This document shows, in pieces, positions 15,769 through 23,112 of a stretch of 49,586 bases of DNA. The stretch covers positions 1 to 49,586 of the forward strand of contig JAEUMK010000021.1 in NCBI GenBank assembly GCA_016792565.1. Direction: 5' to 3'. This DNA is from Alphaproteobacteria bacterium (GTDB lineage: Bacteria > Pseudomonadota > Alphaproteobacteria > Micropepsales > Micropepsaceae). Position 1 is the stretch's first letter. Each line of letters starts with the position of its first letter. The position numbers and the translations under genes were made by a program. The notes below the pieces were generated by a model. It was given only the letters and a program-made list of their open reading frames with translations. It was not told the DNA's origin and made no database searches.

Positions 15769-16565
15769 CGGCCGCCTCCGCCCGAAACGCTTCCGCCCGG
15801 CGCCGGGGACGGGAAGCTGCGGGGCTTCAGCCCCTGCAGCAGATTGATCGTGTCGCGCATCGTCTTGGCGTCGGTGCAGATGTCGGTTGAAGTCGTTGTG
15901 TTGCCGCTCGTCGATTGCTCGACCGTGCACCAGCGGCGCAGATCGCGGATCGTCACGCCGCAGATCTTCATCTTCTCCACGCCTTTGACGTCGAGGATCC
16001 AGCCCGACATCTCGTCCACCACCTCGCGATAGACCGCGAGCGCCTCGGCCATGTCCTGCTTGTTGTCGAGACGGCAGCGCATCGATTTGAGGCACTTCTC
16101 CAGCGGTTCGCGAAAACGTTCGCCCCAGGACATGATCTCGGACTTGAAGGCGACGCCGGCCTCGTCGGCCGCCCAGGCGCGCTGGGACGCCGCCTTGTGC
16201 GCCTTCACCAGCGCCTTGCAGCTGCGCTTGGCCTCTTCGGCGTAGCGCTTGTTGCGGTCGTTCTCGCGGCACTCCTTGAGGCCCTCCTGCAGGCCGGCGA
16301 GGCGCTGGGCCTCGGGCGAGGCGGGGTCCAGCCTGTGCATCTGGAGGCCATAGTCGCGGATCGCGTTGCGGTATTCGCGGTCGGTGAAGAAGGGCGCGGC
16401 CTGCCTTTCGAAACCGCAGATCGAGAACATCTCGTCGGGGGTCAGCGCAGCGACCTTCGGCGAGACCCTGGGCGGGGCCGGATCGAGCCGGAATATGGTC
16501 GCCGAGGCGAGACCGGCGGCGAGCGCAGCGCAGGCAAGGGCGAGGCTCAGTCGAAGCGGGCGCAC
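15765..16565 (-). CDS. Exported cysteine-containing protein of unknown function
   Basis: 266 aa. GTG at 16565 is chosen because GAGGGA lies nine bases upstream; a GTG at 16592 is in frame but has no such site. A signal sequence (RPLRLSLALACAALAAGLAS) is followed by a helical, charged region with eight or so scattered cysteines (for example SICGFE, LKECRE, KRSCKA, EKCLKSMRC, KICG, RWCTVE, DICTD), which suggests disulfides in the periplasm. The C-terminus is Gly/Ser-rich. No family recognised. It is coupled to the next gene by an ATGA overlap and so may be a partner of the Ig-repeat protein. Confidence 0.7.
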   Translation of the reverse strand: MRPLRLSLALACAALAAGLASATIFRLDPAPPRVSPKVAALTPDEMFSICGFERQAAPFFTDREYRNAIRDYGLQMHRLDPASPEAQRLAGLQEGLKECRENDRNKRYAEEAKRSCKALVKAHKAASQRAWAADEAGVAFKSEIMSWGERFREPLEKCLKSMRCRLDNKQDMAEALAVYREVVDEMSGWILDVKGVEKMKICGVTIRDLRRWCTVEQSTSGNTTTSTDICTDAKTMRDTINLLQGLKPRSFPSPAPGGSVSGGGGR

Positions 16566-16681
16566 GGGGAAAGGTCCCTCGGTTGGGAGCACGTATTCTG
16601 ACGGCCCAGACTAGCCTCTCCGGCGGCGGGCTTGTGACGGCGAAATGTCGCTGAACCGACGGCGCGGCGCGCGGGCGGATG

Positions 16682-18013
16682 TCACAGGGCGGTCGATTCG
16701 AGGATCGCGCGGACGAGGTCGAGCGCCGCGGCGGCCTCGGCGTCGAGCGGGTCGAGGTCGCAGCCGCGGGCGAGCGCTGCCTCGGCTTCGGCGTAGCGAC
16801 CGGCATTGAACAGGGCATAGCCGAGCATGATCGAGGGGCGGCCGTAGTCCGGCGTCTTGGCGGCGGCGTCCTGCCAGAGCGCGATCTCGTCGGCGAAGAG
16901 CGCGTTGCGCTGGATGGTCGCCATGCTGAGCGCGATGGCTCCTATGAGGGCGAGCGCCACGAAGGCGCGCTGCGGCAGGACCGCCGCAAAGGCCAGCACG
17001 AGGCCTAGGCCGCCGAGATAGAGCGGCTTCAGGCTCACCGGATCGGCGCGCCAGAGCAGCGTGTTGGAGGGCGCGAGCGCCAGCAGCGCGAGGCCGAGGG
17101 CGAAGGCGAAAAGCGGTGCGCGGCGGCGCAGGGCGATCGCCACGACGGCGGCCCCCGCGAAGAACGCGAGCTTCGCCAGCGTGCGCGCATCGCTCCACGG
17201 CCAGGCGAGGGGAGGTGCGGGATCGATCGTGACCCGCCAGGGGGCGACCCAATGGGCGAGGATGTCGAAGGCGGCAGGGAGATTGCCGCGCAGGGCCTCG
17301 ACAGGCGGGCGGCTGGCGAGGCTGTGGGCAATGAGATCGGTATGGCGCGGCAGCATCAGGATCAGAGCGGCGGCGAGGGCCGTGCCGAGCAGCGCCGGAC
17401 CGAGGCCGCTCCTTGCGCCTTGCGGCTTCAGCGTGAGCGTCCACCACAGAAGGATCGCCGGGGCGATCAGCGCGGTCTCGCGGGCGAGGGGGGCGAGGAA
17501 GGCGGCGGCGAAGGCCGCGAGGCGCGCGCCCTGGGTCTGCGGTCCGGTGGCGGCGAGCAGCATCGCCAGCACGAGGACCGAGGAGAGGCCCATTGAGCGC
17601 CCGCTGACATAGGTGACGGTCTCGGTCAGCGCCGGGTGGACGGCCCAGAGCGCGGCGGCGGCCAGCGCAACGAGGGCGGCGGCGCCGTCCTCGGCGCCGG
17701 TCAGGCGGAGCGCGCGGCGGATCAGGGCATAGGCGAGCAGCGCCGCGGCGAGATGCAGGATGACGTTTACGGCATGGAAGCCCGCCGCCCACGGTCCGTG
17801 GATCAGGTCCTGCAGCGCATAGCTCGCCTTGGTGAGCGGGCGGTTCATCGCAGCCAGGCGCTCCAGGAAGGTCGCGGCCTTGGCGGAGGCGTTCTGGAGA
17901 ATGTCGGCGCTGTCGTCGAAGACGAAGGCGCCGCCCAGCGCATTGGCGAAGACGGCAAGGACCAGCGCCGCGAGAACCGTCGGCGCCAGGCGTCCGGCCG
18001 CCCTGCCCGTCAT
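16682..18013 (-). CDS. TMTC-like GT-C membrane glycosyltransferase with TPR
   Basis: 443 aa. An N-terminal hydrophobic segment is followed by FVFDDSADILQN (Asp33-Asp34), the catalytic acidic loop pattern of TMTC/PMT enzymes, then RPLTKASYALQD and GFHAVNVILH, which are also TMTC signatures. About ten membrane segments follow. A C-terminal TPR pair (about 395-440: GYALFNAGRYAEAEAALARG) is present. TMTC relatives transfer sugars from lipid carriers to proteins on the outer side of the membrane. It begins one base after the nitronate monooxygenase gene stop and lies 117 bases upstream of the two exported proteins, so O-glycosylation of one of those is a testable idea. Confidence 0.75.
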   Translation of the reverse strand: MTGRAAGRLAPTVLAALVLAVFANALGGAFVFDDSADILQNASAKAATFLERLAAMNRPLTKASYALQDLIHGPWAAGFHAVNVILHLAAALLAYALIRRALRLTGAEDGAAALVALAAAALWAVHPALTETVTYVSGRSMGLSSVLVLAMLLAATGPQTQGARLAAFAAAFLAPLARETALIAPAILLWWTLTLKPQGARSGLGPALLGTALAAALILMLPRHTDLIAHSLASRPPVEALRGNLPAAFDILAHWVAPWRVTIDPAPPLAWPWSDARTLAKLAFFAGAAVVAIALRRRAPLFAFALGLALLALAPSNTLLWRADPVSLKPLYLGGLGLVLAFAAVLPQRAFVALALIGAIALSMATIQRNALFADEIALWQDAAAKTPDYGRPSIMLGYALFNAGRYAEAEAALARGCDLDPLDAEAAAALDLVRAILESTAL

Positions 18014-18014
18014 C

Positions 18015-18968
18015 TCATGCGGCGGCGATGCGGCCGAGGCCGGCGGCGGCCTCGGCGAACCCGGCGACCGTTTCGGCGATGATCTGGGCGACCGGCTTGA
18101 CGGAATCGATGCGGCCGGCGACCTGGCCCGAGAGCGCGATCGAGGCCTCCATGTCGCCCCCGAAATAAAGCGCCTTGGCGTTGCCGAACTCGGCCATCAC
18201 CGGCGGGCCCTTGTAGTCGGGGGTCAGCTCGCGTTCGAGGCGCGCGGTCTTTTCGGTGCGCAATGCTCGCAGGGACGGGCTGCCAAAGCGGTTGAGGAAC
18301 ACCGTGCCGGTTTCGTCGGCGGCCAGTATCGCGTTCTTCCAATTGGCATGTACCGGCGACTCCGCCGCCGAAACCATCCGCGTCCCCATCTGCACGCCCT
18401 CGGCGCCGAGCGCGAAGGCTGCCGCCATGGTTCGGCCGCAGGTGATGCCGCCGGCGGCGATCAGCGGCACGTCCGTCTTCTCGCGGACCAGCGGCAGGAG
18501 GACCATGGTCGAGACGTCCTTCGGGTTCTTGAAGCCGCCGCCTTCGGCGCCTTCGACCACCAGTCCATCGACGCCCGCCTCGATCGCCTTCAACGCCGCC
18601 TTCAGCGTCGGCACGACATGAAAGACGGTCAGTCCGGCGCTCTTCAGCGCCTCGCAATAGCGTGTCGGATCGCCCGCCGAGGTGGTGACGAACTTGACGC
18701 CCTGATCGACGACGAACTTCACGATGTCGGGGTCGCGCACGAAGGCCTGGGCGATGTTCACGCCGAAGGGCTTCGCCGTCAGCCTCCGCATCTTGCGGAT
18801 TTCCTCGCGCACCTCGTCGAGCGCGCCGGACGAGGTCTCGATGATCCCCATGCCGCCGGCGTTGGAGACGGCGCTCGCCAATTTCGCGCGGGCGATCCAG
18901 CCCATTGGCGCCTGGACGATGGGATACTCGACGCCGAGCAGGCGGGTGATGCGGTTGTCGAACTTCAT
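18015..18968 (-). CDS. Nitronate monooxygenase family flavoprotein
   Basis: 317 aa FMN-dependent TIM-barrel enzyme of the 2-nitropropane dioxygenase/NMO family. The N-terminal YPIVQAPMGWIARAKLASAV and SNAGGMGII are typical of class I NMO. GITCGRTMAAAFALGAEGVQ and MGTRMV bind the FMN phosphate. It oxidises alkyl nitronates (for example propionate 3-nitronate) or related reactive acids; members next to acyl-CoA ligases are common in fatty-acid catabolic contexts. It lies 17 bases behind the acyl-CoA ligase gene and one base before the TMTC-like gene, all on the minus strand. Confidence 0.88.
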   Translation of the reverse strand: MKFDNRITRLLGVEYPIVQAPMGWIARAKLASAVSNAGGMGIIETSSGALDEVREEIRKMRRLTAKPFGVNIAQAFVRDPDIVKFVVDQGVKFVTTSAGDPTRYCEALKSAGLTVFHVVPTLKAALKAIEAGVDGLVVEGAEGGGFKNPKDVSTMVLLPLVREKTDVPLIAAGGITCGRTMAAAFALGAEGVQMGTRMVSAAESPVHANWKNAILAADETGTVFLNRFGSPSLRALRTEKTARLERELTPDYKGPPVMAEFGNAKALYFGGDMEASIALSGQVAGRIDSVKPVAQIIAETVAGFAEAAAGLGRIAAA

Positions 18969-18985
18969 GACCGTCGTGCCCCGGT

Positions 18986-20743
18986 TCAGGCGGCGGTGTC
19001 GAAAAGCGACTTCAGATCCTTCTTGAGGATCTTGCCGTTCGCGTTGCGCGGCAGGGTCTCGTGCAGGAAGCGGATCTCGACCGGCACCTTGAAGGCGGCG
19101 AGCCTCTCGCCGACGAAGGCGCGCAACTCGGCCTCCGAGGCTTCGGCGCCCGACTTCAGATGGACGATGGCGACCGGCTCCTCGCCCAGAGTCCGGTGCG
19201 GGCGGCCGACCACGGCGGCGTCCATAACCGCCGGGTGGTCGTAGAGCGCGTTCTCGACCTCGACGCAGTAGATGTTCTCGCCGCCGCGGATCAGCATGTC
19301 CTTGGCGCGGTCGACGATGTAGACGAAGCCCTCGTCATCGACGCGGGCAAGATCGCCGGTCTTCACCCAGCCGTCGGTGAAGGTCTCGGCAGTTTCCTTG
19401 GGCTTCTGCCAGTAGCCGCGCACCACGGTCGGGCCGCGATACCACAATTCGCCGACCTCGCCGACGCTAAGGTCCTTGCCGTCGGGCGAGACGATGCGCA
19501 CCTCGCCGGTCGGTGCGGGCAGGCCGCAGCTCGCGGGTTTGCGGATATAGTCCTCGCCGTAATTGCTGACCGCCGTGGCAGAGGTCTCGGTCATGCCCCA
19601 GCCCTGGCCCGGCTGCGACTTGGGGAAGCGCTGCTTAATGCGGCGTACGAGGTCGGGTGCCGAGGGCGCGCCGCCATAGGAGACGGTCTCCAGTGACGAG
19701 AGGTCGAATTCCTCGAAGCGGGGATGCTCGACGATCTGCCAGGCGATGGTCGGCACGCCGCCGGCGCTGTTGATCTTCTCGCGCTCGATCAGGCCGAGCG
19801 CCTGCTCCACGTCCCAGCGGCGCTGCAGCACCAGCTTGTTGCCCGAAAGCATCGCCGGGACCATGACCGCGAAGCAGCCGGTGGCGTGGAAGAACGGCAC
19901 CGAGAGCAGGCCCGCCTTCTGGGGGGCCGCCGGGTCGGGGGCGGGCGGTATCTCGCCGCGGCGCAGGAACGAGCGGGCCTGGGCGCTCAGCGCGTTGAAG
20001 ATGTTGGAGACGATATTGCGATGCGTGATGACCGCACCCTTGGGTTTGCCCGTGGTGCCCGAAGTGTAGAAGATCGTCACGTCGTCGTCGGCACCGAGCG
20101 CCACGTCGGGCAGCGCCCCGGCGGGCAGCCTGCCCCAGTCGTTCGGCTTGCCGAGGAGGTCTTCCAGCAGCGCGACCCTGGGATGATCGATCGCCGCCGG
20201 GGCGCGCGTCACATAGACCTTCTCCAGCGCCGGGCAGGCCGCCAGATGCGGTTCGATGCGGGCCCAACGCTCGGCGTCGGCGATGAGGATCTTGGCGCCC
20301 GAATCCTGAAGGCCGTATTCCAGCTCGCCGCCCGTCCACCAGGCGTTCAGAGGGGTCACGATTGCACCGGTCAGCACGCCGGCCCAGAAGGCCGCCGACC
20401 ATTCGGGCAGGTTGCGCGCCACGATGGCGACGCGGTCGCCCTTGGTCACGCCGTCCGCGACGAGCTGCGCGGCGAGCTTAAGCGTAGCGCGGCGGTGCGC
20501 GTCGAAGGTGACGCGGTCGTCATCGAGGACGATGTAGGTCTTGGCGGCCTGAGGCAGGCTCGCCTCGAAAATCTCGCGCAGCGTCCCTGGCGCGTTCTTC
20601 CAGGTCTTGAGCCGGACACCGCGGATCTCGGTCTCCTCGATCTCGAGCGGCGACCCTGGGGTCTGGGTCATCAGGGTCGTGGCGTCCTTGACGGACATGG
20701 CCGGGAATCCCGGCGGCAGCAGGTCGGAGAGATCGTCGGCCAT
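18986..20743 (-). CDS. Acyl-CoA ligase (AMP-binding, long-chain type)
   Basis: 585 aa class I adenylate-forming enzyme. FYTSGTTGKPKGAVITHRN is the phosphate-binding A3 motif, GWGMTETSA the A5 motif, and GDLARVDDEGFVYIVDRAKD plus GGENIYCVEVE the A7/A8 hinge. Lys in NANGKILKKDL near the end is the catalytic A10 lysine. It activates a fatty or aromatic acid to its CoA thioester through an acyl-adenylate; substrate not predictable. ATG at 20743 is preceded by GAGGAAACC. The frame remains open much further upstream across the opposite-strand gene, which is an artefact of the GC content. First gene of a probable operon with the nitronate monooxygenase. Confidence 0.92.
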   Translation of the reverse strand: MADDLSDLLPPGFPAMSVKDATTLMTQTPGSPLEIEETEIRGVRLKTWKNAPGTLREIFEASLPQAAKTYIVLDDDRVTFDAHRRATLKLAAQLVADGVTKGDRVAIVARNLPEWSAAFWAGVLTGAIVTPLNAWWTGGELEYGLQDSGAKILIADAERWARIEPHLAACPALEKVYVTRAPAAIDHPRVALLEDLLGKPNDWGRLPAGALPDVALGADDDVTIFYTSGTTGKPKGAVITHRNIVSNIFNALSAQARSFLRRGEIPPAPDPAAPQKAGLLSVPFFHATGCFAVMVPAMLSGNKLVLQRRWDVEQALGLIEREKINSAGGVPTIAWQIVEHPRFEEFDLSSLETVSYGGAPSAPDLVRRIKQRFPKSQPGQGWGMTETSATAVSNYGEDYIRKPASCGLPAPTGEVRIVSPDGKDLSVGEVGELWYRGPTVVRGYWQKPKETAETFTDGWVKTGDLARVDDEGFVYIVDRAKDMLIRGGENIYCVEVENALYDHPAVMDAAVVGRPHRTLGEEPVAIVHLKSGAEASEAELRAFVGERLAAFKVPVEIRFLHETLPRNANGKILKKDLKSLFDTAA

Positions 20744-20914
20744 GGTTTCCTCGGCGGCAGCGGCGGATTTCTTGCTCTTTTGCCGGACAGAAGCGCACCG
20801 GACCGGGCGAACGCAAGCTCTATCGCCGCCGGCCCGGCGGCTGACGCTGCGGAAGGGCCGTGCGACGGCCGCCCGGTTGCATGATCGCGCCAAGTGAGGC
20901 GTGATCGCGGCCGC

Positions 20915-23038
20915 ATGGCCGACTCGTCTCCTCCGTTTTCCGCCTTCATCGAAACGCTCGCCGACGCCCTGGAGGCGCGGGCGACCGACGGGCGTGAGCT
21001 TGCGGTCCGCTTCGACCCGGCGCGCGCCACGCCGACCTCCCGGGGCGAGGTCTATGTCGGGATCGGCGCTTGGCTCGATCGCGGCGCGCCGGTCGCTCAT
21101 GAAGGGGCCTGCCTCAACAATAAATCGGCGGGAGCGCGGTTCGGCTGGCGGCGCGATCCCATCACGGTCGCCTCGTTCGTGCGCGACGCGCCCGACGCGC
21201 TGGTCGCGCAATGGCGGGACCAGTTTTCCGGCGATCCGGAAACCGCGTTCGAGAGGGCGGTGCTGGTAGTGGAGGACGCGAGCCCCGATTCGGTGCTCTG
21301 CGTCATCTTCTGGCTGGCCCGCCTCGCCGGCGTCGCGCCGGACGCGCTGCCGCAGCGCTGGATCACCGCGCTGACCGCCTGGGAACGCGACGGCGTCGCG
21401 CCCTCGGTCACCGAGAGCTGGACCGCACTGATGTCGGCGCTGGCGCACTCTCATTTCGGCGAGGACGGCATCGCCGCCGCCTGGAGCGACGCGCTGCGCT
21501 TCACGGCGGCGCTGCTGCGAGGCGGCGTCGATCCCGACGCGGTGACTCCGGAAGCCAGCCCGGCGATCCTGGCCGAGGCCGCCTATGGCCGGGCGATCGC
21601 CTTCGCGATGAACGAGCGGCAGGACTATCTGCAGTCGCTCGCCCGTGCCGTCCGGCTGGAGCTGCTGGTGCCGATGGCCGGGGCGCATGGCCGCTCGCTG
21701 CTGGTGGACGCCTATTTCGCGGTGGAATCGAACGCGCCCTCGGGGGTGAAGAAGATATACATCCGCACCGACACGCAGAACACGTCGCTCGGCAACGGGC
21801 ACTCGCTGATGGGGCTCTATCGGCCTGGCCTCGCGGGGACCGGGAACGACATGACGATCTCGGTCGATCCGCGCTCGGGGATTGCGCTGAGAGACCTGTG
21901 GGCGCGGCTGGAGGCGGCGGAGAACGAGCGCTGGGGCGGGGCGCGCCCTGCCGGCTCGCCGCGGCGCATCGCCAGCTATCCGCCGGGCGAGGGCTATGAC
22001 CAGCCCTGGTGGGACGATCACGGCCGCTACACGCTGCTGGGCGCGCCCAAGGCGATCGACGGCGCGCCGGGCTCCCGATTGTCCTGGAGCGACGTCCTGG
22101 AGGCGGTCTGGCGCAGCTACAACCAGCTGCGCGACGTGTCGGTCTTCGATCTGGGCGACGATGGCGGTCATGGCGTCCCCAAGCCGATTGAGGCCTGCCT
22201 GCCGCGCCGGGTCGCGCACGGGGCGGGACCGACCGAGGCGGTCAAGCACCTCATCGCCGCCAAATGGGACCGCAGCATGGGTCACTCCCAGACGCTGCAG
22301 TTCACCGCCACGGTAAAGCGCCATCTCGCCGCGCTGGTGATGCAGGCCGGGCTCGGCCGGTCCGGTCCGGTGCCGCTCGCTGGGCTCGCCGAGCCGGAGG
22401 ACTTCGACTATCTGGAGATCGCCGGCGGGGCCGCGATCGTGGCGCGCGAGGGCGTCTTCCTGCTCGACGACTGGCGCGACAAAGACCTCGCCATCCAGGC
22501 GCTGAGCGCCGATTTTGCGAGCGCCGTGGCGCTGCTGTCGGCCTGTAAGGCGTTCGACGCCGAGGTCGAGGCGCTCTATGCGGTTTCCGACGCTCAAGGC
22601 GGGCTCTTCAGCTCCAATACCGGCGACGTGCTGAGGCGGATCACGCTGCTGCGCGGCCGCATCGCGGCGACCTTCCAGAAGGCCGATCTCACCGAAGCCG
22701 CGCCGGAGCGCCGGGCGCTGCGGGGTGCGATCGAGCAGCGCTGGGGCCTCGATGGCAAGGAAGCGGCGCTGACCGGCCGCCTGAAGGACCTGCAGGAAAT
22801 CCTGGAGACCAAGGCGACGCTCGACACCCAAGGGATGGCGACGCTGATCGGCATCGTCGCCATCCCCAACTTCGTCGTCGCCCTGATGGCGCTCTACATG
22901 GGGGTGGTCGATCATGTCTCGGGCGGCGTGCAGATGGCGAACGCATCGAGCTACGGACTGACCATGACCGTTGCCGTCGCGCTGATCTCGGTGGTCTTCC
23001 TCGCGGTCGCCTGGCTGCTGACTCGCAGGCGGGGCTGA
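20915..23038 (+). CDS. Large protein of unknown function with CorA-like C-terminal membrane hairpin
   Basis: About 707 aa. The first 640 residues are soluble and alpha-helix rich with no motif I can name; KKIYIRTDTQNTSLGNGHS, then a Trp/Pro-rich stretch (GYDQPWWDDHGRY), stand out. A helical segment leads into two membrane helices at about 641-665 (starting MATLIGIVAIP) and 680-704. This layout resembles CorA-type channels or CorA-like anchoring domains, but the GMN loop is absent. ATG at 20915 is chosen; a GTG at 20894 is in frame, and neither has a strong ribosome site. The next gene, another envelope protein of unknown role, follows after 74 bases in the same direction, so the two may work together. 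Confidence 0.65.
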   Translation: MADSSPPFSAFIETLADALEARATDGRELAVRFDPARATPTSRGEVYVGIGAWLDRGAPVAHEGACLNNKSAGARFGWRRDPITVASFVRDAPDALVAQWRDQFSGDPETAFERAVLVVEDASPDSVLCVIFWLARLAGVAPDALPQRWITALTAWERDGVAPSVTESWTALMSALAHSHFGEDGIAAAWSDALRFTAALLRGGVDPDAVTPEASPAILAEAAYGRAIAFAMNERQDYLQSLARAVRLELLVPMAGAHGRSLLVDAYFAVESNAPSGVKKIYIRTDTQNTSLGNGHSLMGLYRPGLAGTGNDMTISVDPRSGIALRDLWARLEAAENERWGGARPAGSPRRIASYPPGEGYDQPWWDDHGRYTLLGAPKAIDGAPGSRLSWSDVLEAVWRSYNQLRDVSVFDLGDDGGHGVPKPIEACLPRRVAHGAGPTEAVKHLIAAKWDRSMGHSQTLQFTATVKRHLAALVMQAGLGRSGPVPLAGLAEPEDFDYLEIAGGAAIVAREGVFLLDDWRDKDLAIQALSADFASAVALLSACKAFDAEVEALYAVSDAQGGLFSSNTGDVLRRITLLRGRIAATFQKADLTEAAPERRALRGAIEQRWGLDGKEAALTGRLKDLQEILETKATLDTQGMATLIGIVAIPNFVVALMALYMGVVDHVSGGVQMANASSYGLTMTVAVALISVVFLAVAWLLTRRRG

Positions 23039-23112
23039 GTCGCGGCTTAAGGTCGCGATGAAGCCGCGCGCCGGGCGCCCTATACAAGGGGCGGACAGCA
23101 ACGGAATCACGC

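Noticed and set aside
13495-16032. 845-codon plus-strand frame
   Set aside because: Antisense to the two exported proteins; low-complexity Arg/Gly content, no start signal, no family.
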